Under the pieces are notes generated by a model, which saw nothing but the letters and a program-made list of their open reading frames with translations, searched no databases and was not told the DNA's origin. 64,000 nt of DNA. It comes from JBMNIZ01 sp050951405 (GTDB taxonomy: Bacteria; Bacillota; DULZ01). Of the stretch, positions 1 through 9,002 are shown piece after piece (position 1 is the first letter of the stretch; each line of letters opens with the position of its first letter). Where the stretch lies: NCBI GenBank assembly GCA_050951405.1, contig JBMNIZ010000007.1, positions 1 through 64,000 of the forward strand. Direction: 5' to 3'. The position numbers and the translations under genes were made by a program.

Positions 1-128
1 TGAAACTGCATGGAAAAACCTCCTCTGATCAATTCTTACCGTACATTATATTACATTCTCCTCTTTTATTCATCAGATTTGTATCCAGCAGGTAAACAAG
101 CCGCCCCTATGCCAATCACGATAATCTC

Positions 129-163
129 CAACATCCTCAAAGGCACCTTGAGGCAATGTCTCA
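129..163. terminator. Strong hairpin, likely terminator of the recR operon
   Basis: An 11-bp perfect inverted repeat (GGCACCTTGAG and its complement) with a 7-base loop lies about 115 bases beyond the recR stop. On the minus strand the stem is followed by only a short T run (CTTT). A terminator role is therefore inferred from position and stem strength. The rest of positions 1-277 shows no supportable gene. Confidence 0.5.
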
Positions 164-277
164 AGGTGCCTTCTAATTGCCTGAAAACTTTTGCCCCTTG
201 TATTGTAGCTTACAAAAACTTCGCCCCATTACATTTTGCTGTGCCAATACTTTTTTGTGCACAACCTCCTATCCTCG

Positions 278-877
278 CTAGATCTCCCGGCGGCCCAGGA
301 AGGCCCTGGTCAGGGTTATTTCATCGGCGTATTCCAACTCGCTGCCTACCGGCAAGCCGTGAGCAATGCGAGTGGTCTTTACTCCCAGGGGCTCCAGGAG
401 TTTAGCCAAATACATGGAGGTGGCTTCTCCTTCCACGTTGGGATTGGTGGCGATAACCACTTCCTTGACGTCCCCCTGTTTCAGCCGGTGCAAGAGTTCC
501 CGGATGCGAAGATCCTCCGGGCCGATACCATCCATGGGAGAGATCACCCCTCCCAGTACATGGTACAATCCTTTGAATTCCCTGGTTTTTTCCAGGGCGA
601 TCACATCTTTGGGGCTTTCCACTACACAGAGAATGGACCGATCACGACTTTCATTGCGACAAAGAAAGCAGGGGTCCTCTTCGGTAAGATCGCCGCAGAC
701 TGAACAGTGCCGGACCTTGTCTTTGGCCTCAACAATGGCTTCCGCCAGGTTCACTGCTTCTTCCCGGCTGACGGCCAGAAGGTGAAAAGCCAATCGCTGT
801 GCGGTTTTGGGACCCACTCCAGGTAATTTGTTTAAAGCAGCGATTAAGTTGGCTACCGGTTTTGCATGATAAATCAT
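278..877 (-). CDS. recR: Recombination mediator protein RecR
   Basis: RecR acts with RecF/RecO to load RecA at gapped DNA. The 199-residue product has the family's usual length. It shows the N-terminal helix-hairpin-helix region (LPGVGPKTAQRLAFHLL), a four-cysteine zinc motif (CSVCGDLTEEDPCFLC, about residues 58-73) and the Toprim domain containing GGVISPMDGIGPEDL and ATNPNVEGEAT. It ends the cluster dnaX-ybaB-recR, a conserved order in Firmicutes, and starts 8 bases after the ybaB stop, so co-transcription is likely. Confidence 0.97.
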   Translation of the reverse strand: MIYHAKPVANLIAALNKLPGVGPKTAQRLAFHLLAVSREEAVNLAEAIVEAKDKVRHCSVCGDLTEEDPCFLCRNESRDRSILCVVESPKDVIALEKTREFKGLYHVLGGVISPMDGIGPEDLRIRELLHRLKQGDVKEVVIATNPNVEGEATSMYLAKLLEPLGVKTTRIAHGLPVGSELEYADEITLTRAFLGRREI

Positions 878-885
878 TAGCTGGT

Positions 886-1203
886 CTAGAAAAGGCCGGG
901 GATTTTCAGATTTCCCGTCACCTTATTCATTTCCTCCGCCGCCATTTCTTGGGATTTCCGTAATGCCTCATTGACTGCTGCCAGGATCAAATCTTCCAGC
1001 ATTTCTACATCTTCCGGGTCTACCGCCTCTGGATCAATCTTCACTGCTTGAACTTCCTGCTTGCCATTGATAGTGACTTCCACCACTCCGCCGCCACTGG
1101 TGGCAGAAACCGTCTTCTCGGCCAGTTCTTCCTGAACCCTGGCCAGATCAGACTGCATTTTCTGCACCTGTTTCATCATTTTACCCATATTGCCCATGCC
1201 CAT
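886..1203 (-). CDS. YbaB/EbfC nucleoid-associated protein
   Basis: This is a small DNA-binding protein of the YbaB/EbfC family that forms dimers and coats DNA. The 105 residues begin with the characteristic Met/Lys/Gln-rich helix (MGNMGKMMKQVQKMQ). The conserved GGGVVEVTINGKQEV strand region and the DPEDVEMLEDLI helix follow. The ATG at 1203 has a purine-rich AGGAAAAA ribosome site. It sits between dnaX and recR, as it does in B. subtilis and many other bacteria. Confidence 0.95.
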   Translation of the reverse strand: MGMGNMGKMMKQVQKMQSDLARVQEELAEKTVSATSGGGVVEVTINGKQEVQAVKIDPEAVDPEDVEMLEDLILAAVNEALRKSQEMAAEEMNKVTGNLKIPGLF

Positions 1204-1221
1204 ATCGTTTTTCCTCCTTTA

Positions 1222-2877
1222 TTACTCTTCTTCTTTGATTTCCACTAATTGACCGCCAAAGAGGTTGATGGCGGATTGAATAAGGTCCTCTTCTTCCGGC
1301 CCCAGTTCAGTTTTGGCGGGAGCCTGTTCTTGCTGCAACACACAGTGCAATTCAATTTTCCGGCCGTAAAAACTTTCCAGGACCTGTTCGATGATTTTTC
1401 TATTGCTTTCCATTTCACAACGTTCTTTATGAAAACGATGGTCTGATTGAATTCCAGTATAAGACTGGAGCCCTCTACCGATATGGGTTTTTCGTCCACC
1501 ACAAAAGCATGGGTCATGATGCTGGCTTTTTTGAGGCTTCTAAAAAGCCTTCCCATTTGGCCTTGATGAGATTAATGTCCAGTACGGCATCTGCCGGAGC
1601 TGGCTCAGGAGTAGAACCTTTTTCTCCTGGATACTGCCCTTTCTGGGGTTAGAGCCGGCCCGGGCTGATCCGGGGTTGAGGGCAAGTCTGTTTCCGCTGT
1701 GGCCGCCATTTCCTTCTGGCCACTTTTTGCTTTTCCTGAACAACTTTTTTCTCCGGGATCTCTTTCCGGTCCTTCTCATTTTCCAGGCATCCAATAGCTG
1801 GAGGATTCCCATTTCCAGGAGTATCCTGGGCTGGGTAGTCCATTTGATTTCTCCTTCCGTCTGGCTCAAAGACTTGACAGCAGCCATCAATTGCTCCCGG
1901 GATAGCTGTCTGGCAGCGTCTTCATAACGGTCCTTGGTTTCCGGTGATAGGGCAATGATTTCCCCGGTGACCCCCCCCAATTGGAGCAAGACCAAATTCC
2001 GGTAAAAAAGAATCAGATCACTTAAAAATTGCCTCGGTTCTTTCCCTGTATTAAGAAGCCGGTCCAAAAGAACAAGACAGTGACCTGCCTCCCCCTTGAT
2101 AACCCCTCCATGAAATTCCAGCAGGAAATCGTCATCCACGGCTCCCACCAGGCCGGCCACATCCTGCAGGGTGACTTTCCCGTCCCCGGCAGGCCAGGCA
2201 CTGGTCCAAAAGGCTGAGAGCATCTCGCAGGCCTCCCTCGGGCCTGCCGGGCGATCAAGTATACAGAGCCTCTTCTTCTATCTTCCCCACCGGCCGCCCC
2301 GGCAATCTCCCTCAATTGCTCGATGATCACGGGTACGGAAATCTGGTGGAAATCAAACCTCTGGCAGCGGGAAAGAATGGTGGGAGGGATTTTGCGGGGC
2401 TCGGTGGTGGCCAGGACAAAAACCACATGCTCCGGGGGTTCCTCCAGAGGTCTTCAGCAGGGCATTAAAAGCTTCCGGTGTCAACATATGTACTTCGTCG
2501 ATAATATAGACTTTATAAATGGCTTTCCACCGGGCTCAGTCTCACTCTTTCCCGCAGGTCCCGGATCTCGTCGATACCCCGGTTGGAGGCCGCGTCAATT
2601 TCCAAAACATCCATGGCGTTGCCTTCTGTAATCCGGCGGCAGGAAGGGACACTGGTTGCAGGGCTCCCCGTCTTCCCTTTCTCGTACAGTTGATAGCCTT
2701 GGCCAGGATTTTGGCCGTGCTGGTTTTTCCTGTTCCCCGAGGGCCGCAAAATAGATAGGCATGGTGGAGCCTGCCCCTGGCCAGGGCCTGGCGAAGAGTA
2801 CGGCTCACATGATCCTGCCCTTTCAATTCCCTAAAGGTTTGGGGCCGATACTTTCGATATAATGCTATGTAGCTCAT
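1222..2877 (-). pseudogene. dnaX: dnaX (DNA polymerase III gamma/tau), broken by many frameshifts
   Basis: DnaX is the clamp-loader ATPase. The N-terminus is intact from the ATG at 2877 (MSYIALYRKYRPQTF, Walker A GPRGTGKTS). The rest can be followed only by switching frames. The zinc-site cysteines, the Walker B region (YIIDEVHML), the sensor region (VFVLATTEPRKIPPTILSRC) and domain III all appear in different frames. I infer single-base gains near 2686, 2643, 2519, 2448, 2283, 2243 and 2190, plus others near 2260, 1527 and 1434 and one in the linker. Residues are well conserved between breaks. Since dnaX is essential, assembly errors, or less likely a second copy elsewhere, are the best explanations. 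The C-terminal end (LFGGQLVEIKEEE) stops at 1222. Confidence 0.85.
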
Positions 2878-2957
2878 CAGATCCCTCCACCGGTCTATGC
2901 AGATAAAAATAAAGATTATCAGGCCCCAAGCCAAATAATCTTCTGCTAGAAAATAAA

Positions 2958-3223
2958 GCCGTGCACCCACTTTTGACTTACACTTCCGGGCGTTACTCAA
3001 GCAGTTAGCTCAGACCAGGCACCCCTGGGGCACACGAAATTATTCACTTACCGCTGCTTCCTTCCGGACCTGACGGGGTTCATGAACTTTCGTTGCACAG
3101 GACCCGGTCCTCATGACCACTTACCTGAGGCAGGCCCCACAAGTGCAAGCCGGGAGTGGGAATTCGACCCCGCTCTAGCGGTTTGCGGGTTCAGGGCACC
3201 GCTACCTCCCCGTCTAGCACGGC
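2958..3223 (-). ncRNA. ffs: Signal recognition particle RNA (large bacterial 6S-like type)
   Basis: The minus strand contains the conserved SRP RNA apical domain: GTCAGGTCCGGAAGGAAGCAG around 3053-3075. The 5' end GCCGTGC at 3223 pairs with GCACGGC at 2958-2964, which is followed by a T-rich tail (TTTATTTT). The 266-nt length matches the long Bacillus-type RNA with an Alu domain rather than the short 4.5S form. It lies between dnaX and tRNA-Ser, as in B. subtilis (scr). Confidence 0.95.
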
Positions 3224-3242
3224 AAATTTAAAAGCTAAAGGT

Positions 3243-3339
3243 TGGCGGAGAGAGTGGGATTCGAACCCACGAGACAGGTTTAATGCCCGTCTACTCGCTC
3301 TCCAGGCGAGCGCCTTCAACCGAACTCGGCCATCTCTCC
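3243..3339 (-). tRNA. tRNA-Ser(GGA)
   Basis: Acceptor stem GGAGAGA/TCTCTCC, long variable arm typical of class II tRNAs, T-loop TTCGAAT and anticodon GGA inside CTGGAGA. The CCA end is encoded. It reads UCC/UCU serine codons. Confidence 0.97.
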
Positions 3340-3425
3340 CAAGGAACAAGTTGACTACGCAACTATTGTACAACAAATTATTGATTTTGTCATTAAGAAA
3401 ATCTTCCCCGTAGAAATGCCTGATT

Positions 3426-3454
3426 ATTGTAGCAAGTAAAAACCTTTTTGTCAG
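3426..3454 (-). promoter_or_regulatory. Sigma-A promoter for tRNA-Ser(GGA) (and probably the SRP RNA)
   Basis: CTGACA and TACAAT are separated by exactly 17 bases on the minus strand. They lie about 90 bases upstream of the tRNA. No gene lies between 3340 and 3562. Two short GC hairpins at about 3500-3540 may serve as the pdxY terminator. Confidence 0.6.
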
Positions 3455-3562
3455 CAGGCAAAATCTAGCAATAGCATGCGCCAAAGGCGGTTCCTTTATA
3501 CCGCTTCCCGGTGCAAAGCCGGGTCAATACCCGGGGAAAGAAAGCTTCCTCTGAAAAACCAT

Positions 3563-4438
3563 CTAATCTAAAATTTCGTAGCTGCTTACTAGCACCGGCA
3601 TATTTAAATTTCCCAAGACTTTTTCCAGAAGAACTCCTTCCCTTTCCGGGTACTTCAGACCATAGCTGGCCCTGATGGCAGCAGTGATGAACTGCACTCC
3701 CCGGTCCATGGCAATGGGCAGGCTGTCTCCCTGCAGCATGCTGCCCACGATAACGCTGGTGAAAGTATCTCCCGCCCCCGGATAATGGGCCGGGATATAG
3801 ATACAGCTCACTTTCCAGAAACGCCCGTCATCACGATTATAAGCCATCACACTGGACTTTCTCTGGGGTTCATCGTTAGGGACACTGGTTATAATAACAA
3901 TCCTGGGGCCCATCTCCGACAGGCGCAGCAACCATTCTTTTATTTCCGCCTGTGTAATATCCAGCTTATATTCCTCACCCAGCAGGTAGGCCGCCTCCGT
4001 ATAGTTAGGGGTGATGATATCCGCTTTTCTCACCAGCCCCCTCATTTTTCGGACCATTTCCTCATTCATGGTGGTGTAGAGGCGGCCGTTATCTCCCAAG
4101 ACCGGATCCACCACCACCAGGGGGTCATTGGCGGAAAAATCGTCGATAAATTTGGAGATAATATTGATCTGCCTGGGGGAACCTAAAAATCCGCTGTAAA
4201 TGCAATCGAATTCAATGCCCAGCCGGTGCCAGTGACCTAGATAAGCCTCCAAATAATCAGTCAAATCAATCAGGCAGTAGCCTTCAAAACCGCCCGTATG
4301 CGTGGATAAAACAGCGGTGGGAACAGAGCAAACCTGGGCCCCCATGGTTGAAAGGATAGGAATCACCACCGCAAGAGATGTCCTGCCGAATCCTGAAAGA
4401 TCGTGAATAGCGGCAACTCGATTAACCGGTCTTTTCAT
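3563..4438 (-). CDS. pdxY: Pyridoxal/pyridoxamine kinase
   Basis: A ribokinase-fold kinase that phosphorylates pyridoxal or pyridoxamine with ATP for salvage of vitamin B6. The start of the protein (RVAAIHDLSGFGRTSLAVVIPILS) matches the PdxK/PdxY substrate-binding region. DPVLGDNGRLYTTM and the GAGDTFTSVIVG anion-hole/catalytic-Asp motif are present. ATG codons exist at 4444 and 4438. The AAGGGG ribosome site is correctly spaced only for 4438. The gene follows the radical SAM gene by about 20 bases and may be co-transcribed with it. HMP kinase (ThiD) is less likely given the N-terminus. Confidence 0.88.
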   Translation of the reverse strand: MKRPVNRVAAIHDLSGFGRTSLAVVIPILSTMGAQVCSVPTAVLSTHTGGFEGYCLIDLTDYLEAYLGHWHRLGIEFDCIYSGFLGSPRQINIISKFIDDFSANDPLVVVDPVLGDNGRLYTTMNEEMVRKMRGLVRKADIITPNYTEAAYLLGEEYKLDITQAEIKEWLLRLSEMGPRIVIITSVPNDEPQRKSSVMAYNRDDGRFWKVSCIYIPAHYPGAGDTFTSVIVGSMLQGDSLPIAMDRGVQFITAAIRASYGLKYPEREGVLLEKVLGNLNMPVLVSSYEILD

Positions 4439-4459
4439 AATCATTCCCCTTTACTTGCC

Positions 4460-5389
4460 CTAGACTCCACGATAAGTTTCATAACCCTTGTAAATGACTT
4501 TCTCCACCTGCCGGCTGGCGTCTAGTCTTTGCAAGATACCGGCCCAGTCCCAGCATCCCCTTTTTTCCAGAAAGCTTTTGATCTCATGCTGATTCATGGG
4601 ATGTCTTTTGATAATGCTGCAGACTGCTTCAAAATCATCCTGGATTTCACTGGAAAAGCCGTCGGAAGCAGCCAGATCAACAGCAATACCTCCTAACAGG
4701 TTCACGGCTTTTTCCAAAGATGCCTGATCAGGTTCTTCCACCCAGTTTTCCGCCGGGGGCCTCACGGGAGTGTTCAGATAGAGGCGATCATATGCCAGAC
4801 CATCCAGCAGTTTTTTGATCCGGGCCAAAGATTCTTCGTCGTCATTCAGACCTTTGACCAGCATGGTCTCCAGCCAGATTTCCCCCTCAAACTCCCGGGA
4901 GAAAGACTGGAGTCCCTGGTATACTTGAGCAAAAGAAATCTTGCCGAAAGGCCTGTTTATTTTTTTGAAGCTAACCTCATCATAGGCATCTAAAGAAGGC
5001 AGAACAATATCCGCCTCTTTCATCTCTTCCCTGACCCTTGCATCGGCCAAAAGAGCCCCGTTGGTGATCACCGCCACCGGTTTCACCGTCAGTTTTTTCA
5101 ATCCGCCGATCAATTCCCCCAGCCGGGAAAAAAGAGTGGGTTCTCCTTCCCCCACAATAGTGACCACATCCAACCGGGGGCTTTTTTGCAGATACTCTTT
5201 AGCCTCCGCCAGGATCTGCTCCAGCGGGTAGTACTCCTCCCGCCGGTGTTTCATCTGCCTGGTCCTGCCCAACTGGCAGTAAACACAGGAGTAATTGCAG
5301 TATTTCTGGGGAATGGGGCTTACACCTAAGGAAAGGCCCATTCTGCGCGACGGTATTGGACCAAAAACATAGCGATATTCAGCCAACAT
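4460..5389 (-). CDS. Radical SAM protein (COG0731-like)
   Basis: A radical S-adenosylmethionine enzyme. The CNYSCVYC motif (CX3CX2C, near residues 32-39) binds the [4Fe-4S] cluster. GEGEPTLF corresponds to the SAM-binding GGE strand. The opening FGPIPSRRMGLSLG and CQLGRTR are hallmarks of the subfamily annotated as COG0731, related to archaeal wyosine-base enzymes. The bacterial members have no established substrate known to me. About 80 C-terminal residues form a winged-helix-like extension. An AAAGGGGGAAAG ribosome site precedes the ATG. Confidence 0.85.
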   Translation of the reverse strand: MLAEYRYVFGPIPSRRMGLSLGVSPIPQKYCNYSCVYCQLGRTRQMKHRREEYYPLEQILAEAKEYLQKSPRLDVVTIVGEGEPTLFSRLGELIGGLKKLTVKPVAVITNGALLADARVREEMKEADIVLPSLDAYDEVSFKKINRPFGKISFAQVYQGLQSFSREFEGEIWLETMLVKGLNDDEESLARIKKLLDGLAYDRLYLNTPVRPPAENWVEEPDQASLEKAVNLLGGIAVDLAASDGFSSEIQDDFEAVCSIIKRHPMNQHEIKSFLEKRGCWDWAGILQRLDASRQVEKVIYKGYETYRGV

Positions 5390-5434
5390 CTTTCCCCCTT
5401 TCCTTCCAGAAAAGACTCTTTTTCTCGCCTATTC

Positions 5435-5440
5435 ATTATA
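5435..5440 (-). promoter_or_regulatory. Putative -10 element upstream of the radical SAM gene
   Basis: TATAAT on the minus strand lies about 45 bases upstream of the ATG at 5389, with a weak TCGAAG -35 at 18-base spacing. Confidence 0.4.
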
Positions 5441-5589
5441 ACATATGAATCCCATTTTCTTCGATAATGAGAATAGACTGCAAAAAGAGAGCTTTCTTTT
5501 CTTCCTTCTTTTTTATACTATCTGTGCTGACGGCTCTTTAAAGAACGGGGATTTTCACGGCTCCATCCACCAGGCAAAAGTTTATCTGC

Positions 5590-5612
5590 AAAAAAAAAGA
5601 GCCTGTACGGCT
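5590..5612 (-). terminator. Rho-independent terminator of the small membrane-protein pair
   Basis: On the minus strand an AGCC/GGCT stem is followed by CTTTTTTTTT, about 55 bases after the stop at 5669. The surrounding stretch 5441-5668 shows no supportable gene. Confidence 0.5.
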
Positions 5613-5668
5613 GAGACTTCTGGCACTGCTTGCGGCAGAGGCGGCTGCCCCCTTTGCATCCGCCCCGG

Positions 5669-5983
5669 TCAATGGAACCAGCTCTTCCTATTTGAGTAAT
5701 TGCCGGAAGACTTTTTCGGGTCGCTGACCAAAAGCACGATGGTCCAGACCAAAAGGCCGGTGAGAACCACAGTTACTCCCAGCAGGGTTGCATCCAGGCT
5801 TATTTCGAAAAATTCCCCGCCTTCCATGAGATAGGCCAGCACATGATCAACAAACCACATGAGAGTGCCTCCCCAGAAAATAAAGCCTAGTACGCTCAAC
5901 TTATGTTTATCTTCCGGAGCATGGATATACCAGATGATGGTTACAATAATGGCTGCTGAGGCAGTGACTAGAAAATACATCAT
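5669..5983 (-). CDS. Small three-helix membrane protein, unknown function
   Basis: I do not recognise a named family. The ~104-residue product has three predicted hydrophobic segments: MMYFLVTASAAIIVTIIWYI, LSVLGFIFWGGTLMWFVDHV and ATLLGVTVVLTGLLVWTIVL. A cytoplasmic-like charged tail follows. The upstream gene's stop at 5992-5994 lies 8 bases before this start, so the two form an operon. A TTG at 5995 would give four extra residues, but ATG 5983 is preceded by GAAGGGG. The two products share general features: an aromatic and His/Asp-containing second helix, and a third helix followed by a short tail. Confidence 0.6.
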   Translation of the reverse strand: MMYFLVTASAAIIVTIIWYIHAPEDKHKLSVLGFIFWGGTLMWFVDHVLAYLMEGGEFFEISLDATLLGVTVVLTGLLVWTIVLLVSDPKKSSGNYSNRKSWFH

Positions 5984-5991
5984 GATCCCCT

Positions 5992-6378
5992 TCAAGCATC
6001 CGTTTTTATCTTGGCGGCAAGAGGTGTAACCTTTAAATCGACAATAAGAATCAGCAGAGCCCAGACCAAGGTGACAAAGAGGGCCATCCCGGTCCCAATT
6101 GTAGCCATTTCATGGAGCATTGGACCCACCTGAGCCGGGTTGCTCATAGCCGTCAAGAAAGGCGGCCAGGGGACAATTTCTCCGTGCCATGCATGTTCCA
6201 TGGCCAATAAGAGAACCCCGCCCCATAATAGTCTATTGAGCCAGCTTAATTTGCGACTCCACTTTAATCCTGTTTGTGAAGTGCTTTTCACCTGGGCTTC
6301 CTTTTCTTTTTTTTCTACGACCTTCTGCAGAACAGTGGTGATCACAGCCTCTCCCATCGGCACAAGAAAACAAGCCAC
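5992..6378 (-). CDS. Small membrane protein paired with the downstream gene, unknown function
   Basis: A 128-residue product beginning at GTG 6378, which has a GGAGGG site 8 bases upstream. The N-terminal half is charged (QKVVEKKEKEAQVKSTS). Hydrophobic segments follow around LLWGGVLLLAMEHAWHG and MALFVTLVWALLILIVDLKV. The MEHAWHGEIVPWPPF loop with two His and several Trp could bind a metal or quinone, but that is speculation. The gene pair is isolated between the slipin and radical SAM genes and reads in the same direction. Confidence 0.6.
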   Translation of the reverse strand: MACFLVPMGEAVITTVLQKVVEKKEKEAQVKSTSQTGLKWSRKLSWLNRLLWGGVLLLAMEHAWHGEIVPWPPFLTAMSNPAQVGPMLHEMATIGTGMALFVTLVWALLILIVDLKVTPLAAKIKTDA

Positions 6379-6432
6379 CTCTTGATCCCTCCAATCCCAG
6401 ATTATCCGTTGCTGCCAAACGAAAAATCGGGA

Positions 6433-7191
6433 CTACTTATCATTTGCTTGATTGATAAACAGTTTGACCAAATCGACGGGAAGGGGAAAGACTATTGTGC
6501 TGTTTTTCTCAGAAGTCATTTCCCTCATGGTCTGCAGATAGCGAAGCTGCAAGGACGCCGGTTCCTCAGACATCATTCTGGCTGCTTCTACCAGTTTAGC
6601 AGCAGCCTGGTACTCGCCGTCGGCATGGATAATTTTGGCACGGCGCTCTCTTTCCGCCTCTGCCTGAGCGGCCATGGCCCGCTGCATGGTCTGAGGCAGT
6701 TCCACGTCTCGCACTTCCACCAGGCTGACCTTTATCCCCCAAGGTTCCGTACCGTCATCGATAATCTGCTGCAGCCTGTGGTTGATTTTATCCCTGTTCG
6801 CCAGGAGTTCATCCAAATCGGATTGGCCCAGCACGCTACGCAGGGTTGTCTGAGCCAGCTGGGAAGTGGCCACAATATGATCGGCCACTTTGATGACCGA
6901 ATTGGCAGGGTCCACCACCCGGAAATATACTACCGCATTGACTTTAACTGTAACATTGTCCTTGGTAATAGCTTCCTGTGATGGCACATCCATGGTGACT
7001 ACCCGCAAATCCACCTTCTGCATCCGATCGATGAAGGGAATTAAAAAGAATAAGCCCGGCCCTTTAACCCCGGCATAACGCCCCAAACGAAAGACAACTC
7101 CCCGCTCATATTCCTGGACAATACGAATGGAAGCAGAAACAATAGCGAAGGCCACAACAACCAAAGTTGCTAAATAAATGAAACTGTCCAT
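6433..7191 (-). CDS. Slipin / SPFH (stomatin-like) membrane protein
   Basis: SPFH/band-7 proteins form membrane-bound cages or microdomains. One N-terminal membrane segment (IYLATLVVVAFAIVSASI) is followed by the band-7 domain, which opens with QEYERGVVFRLGRYAGVKGPGLFFLIP. A coiled-coil stretch rich in Ala/Glu (MAAQAEAERERRAKII) follows. The 252 residues match the prokaryotic slipin length. The membrane NfeD/ClpP-class protease gene ends 58 bases upstream. The two families are well known partners. Confidence 0.95.
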   Translation of the reverse strand: MDSFIYLATLVVVAFAIVSASIRIVQEYERGVVFRLGRYAGVKGPGLFFLIPFIDRMQKVDLRVVTMDVPSQEAITKDNVTVKVNAVVYFRVVDPANSVIKVADHIVATSQLAQTTLRSVLGQSDLDELLANRDKINHRLQQIIDDGTEPWGIKVSLVEVRDVELPQTMQRAMAAQAEAERERRAKIIHADGEYQAAAKLVEAARMMSEEPASLQLRYLQTMREMTSEKNSTIVFPLPVDLVKLFINQANDK

Positions 7192-7249
7192 CTTCAGACC
7201 ACCTTTCCTGAAATAATCATAATTATTTTATTAAGACCCCAAAAGCAGT

Positions 7250-8581
7250 TTATTGGGGAGGTTGCTCTTCCGGCCATTTTTTCACCCTCAGCACCAGCCC
7301 TTCCATGCCGGTGACCAGCACCTTTTCTCCTGCTTCCAGCGGCTCTGAACTCTCAGCCTGCCAGCGCTCCCCTTCAAACAGTACCGTACCCGAAGGATTT
7401 ATAGCGGTCAGTGCCACTCCTCGCTTGCCCGGCAGGCTTTCCTTGCCGCTGAAGGCCTGCCGGCGCTGCGCCCTGATCACCGCCCGGAGAAGGAGGACGA
7501 TAGCGGCAGCCAGCAGTAAAGCAGTAGTGACAATGAGAGTGATACTTACCCGCAGGAAGGGAGGGTTGGCCTTGCTGAAAAGCATAAAAGAACCCAGGGT
7601 AAAAGAAACTAGACCTCCTGTAGCCAGCAAACCGTGGCTGCTGGCAAAAACCTCTCCAGCCAATAAGCCAAGACCCAGCAGAAGCAGAAGGATACCGCTC
7701 AATTGGGCATTGAGGCTGCCCAAGGCATAAAGGCCCAGCAGCAGACTAATACCGCCCACCACCCCGGGGAAAATTGCTCCCGGATGGTAGAGCTCCAAAA
7801 TAATGCCCAGGGTACCCACCGTCATGAGCAGATAAGCTATATTGGGCTCGCTTACGCCGAACAGCAGACGTTGAATAGCGCCCATCTCCAGTTCCTGGAT
7901 GGGCTTGCCCACCACATCCAGGCTGATCTCTTGACCGCCAATTAAGGTGATGTTTTTTCCTTGGATCTGATTGATCAAATCCTCTCTGCTGGAGGCATGC
8001 AAATCAATCAGTCCCAACTCCAGCGCTTCTTTGTCGCTGAAGGATTTGCTCTCCAATACGGCTGCTTCAGCGCTCACCGGATCACGTCCCCTGGTCTCGG
8101 CAATACTCCGGATCCAAGCGGCTGCATCTTCGGCAGCTTTTTGCTTCTGGGTTTCCGATAGCTCCCCCTCCAAGCCCAAAGCCACCGGATGGGCGGCTCC
8201 TATTCTGCTTCCCGGCGCCATAGCTGCCACATGGGCAGACAAGGTAATGAAAGTACCCGCCGAACCAGCCCAGGCCCCGGCCGGACTAACATATACTGCT
8301 ACCGGCACCCGTGAATTCATGATGCTCTCCACAATCTTTTGGGTAGTTGTCATCAACCCCCCGGGAGTGCTCAGCTCGATGATGACCAGAGACGCTCCTT
8401 GCTTTTCCGCAGCAGCGACTCCCTCCCGAATATATTCACCGATAACAGGTACAATTGGTCCCTCCACCTGCAAGACATAGATGGGAGAAACGGGTTCAGC
8501 CATGGCTCCCGGAGAGAACAGCAGGCAGAAGATGAGCAGCAACGATAAGATGGAGTTGGTTTTCCTCGCATACCCAGCCAT
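7250..8581 (-). CDS. NfeD-family membrane-bound ClpP-class serine protease
   Basis: The long NfeD form has a signal peptide (SILSLLLIFCLLFSPGAMA), a ClpP/SppA-like protease domain of about 220 residues, four membrane helices and a C-terminal OB-fold NfeD domain. In the protease domain, VSPAGAWAGSAGTFI carries the nucleophile serine. The OB-fold domain opens near residue 380 (GKRGVALTAINPSGTVLFEGERW). Such proteases cleave slipin/stomatin C-termini, which matches the adjacent slipin gene. I chose ATG 8581 over 8632 because it has a GGGGAG site and gives a clean signal peptide. Confidence 0.93.
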   Translation of the reverse strand: MAGYARKTNSILSLLLIFCLLFSPGAMAEPVSPIYVLQVEGPIVPVIGEYIREGVAAAEKQGASLVIIELSTPGGLMTTTQKIVESIMNSRVPVAVYVSPAGAWAGSAGTFITLSAHVAAMAPGSRIGAAHPVALGLEGELSETQKQKAAEDAAAWIRSIAETRGRDPVSAEAAVLESKSFSDKEALELGLIDLHASSREDLINQIQGKNITLIGGQEISLDVVGKPIQELEMGAIQRLLFGVSEPNIAYLLMTVGTLGIILELYHPGAIFPGVVGGISLLLGLYALGSLNAQLSGILLLLLGLGLLAGEVFASSHGLLATGGLVSFTLGSFMLFSKANPPFLRVSITLIVTTALLLAAAIVLLLRAVIRAQRRQAFSGKESLPGKRGVALTAINPSGTVLFEGERWQAESSEPLEAGEKVLVTGMEGLVLRVKKWPEEQPPQ

Positions 8582-8632
8582 TATTATCACTCCCCCCCCA
8601 CTAGAAGCTTGTTTATCTAATCTGCCCATCAC

Positions 8633-8900
8633 GGATCAAATATATTGCGTTCACCAACCGGAAAGGTATTCCACTAAGCCGAAATCAGCATGGGGTTCCT
8701 TTGCTGCATCATTGCTACAGGATGCCTCACTGACATCTTTGCAAATTTCTCGCATTCCTCTATTTGTTTATCATTATACGTGATTGTCTGTCATTTGCAA
8801 ATAAATTCACGGGCTCGAAAAAGAGCTGCTTCCGGATCAAAATGTGCTCAAAGATATAGTACCCTTGAAGACTATTTCCGCTTGCTGCCTGCCAAAGTTG
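8633..8900. other. Intergenic stretch between divergent genes
   Basis: No supportable gene is seen. The region must hold the nfeD promoter, but no clear sigma-A match was found on the minus strand. Confidence 0.5.
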
Positions 8901-8930
8901 TTGACGAGCAAGGATGCTTATCAATATACT
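8901..8930 (+). promoter_or_regulatory. Sigma-A-type promoter for the histidine kinase
   Basis: TTGACG and TATACT are separated by 18 bases, ending 72 bases before the kinase ATG. Confidence 0.65.
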
Positions 8931-9002
8931 AGAGCCAAAAAGGCTACATGATGGTTCCCTGGGAAAGACGGCATATTTTGATCATTAAGGAGAATAAAGA
9001 AA

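Noticed and set aside
1222..2877. Programmed dnaX frameshift as in E. coli
   Set aside because: There are many frame changes at scattered places, mostly without a slippery heptamer. They disrupt the ATPase domain rather than shortening tau to gamma.
3481..3560. Possible structured RNA near the pdxY end
   Set aside because: Only two short GC hairpins are seen, matching no known RNA; a weak terminator is enough to explain them.
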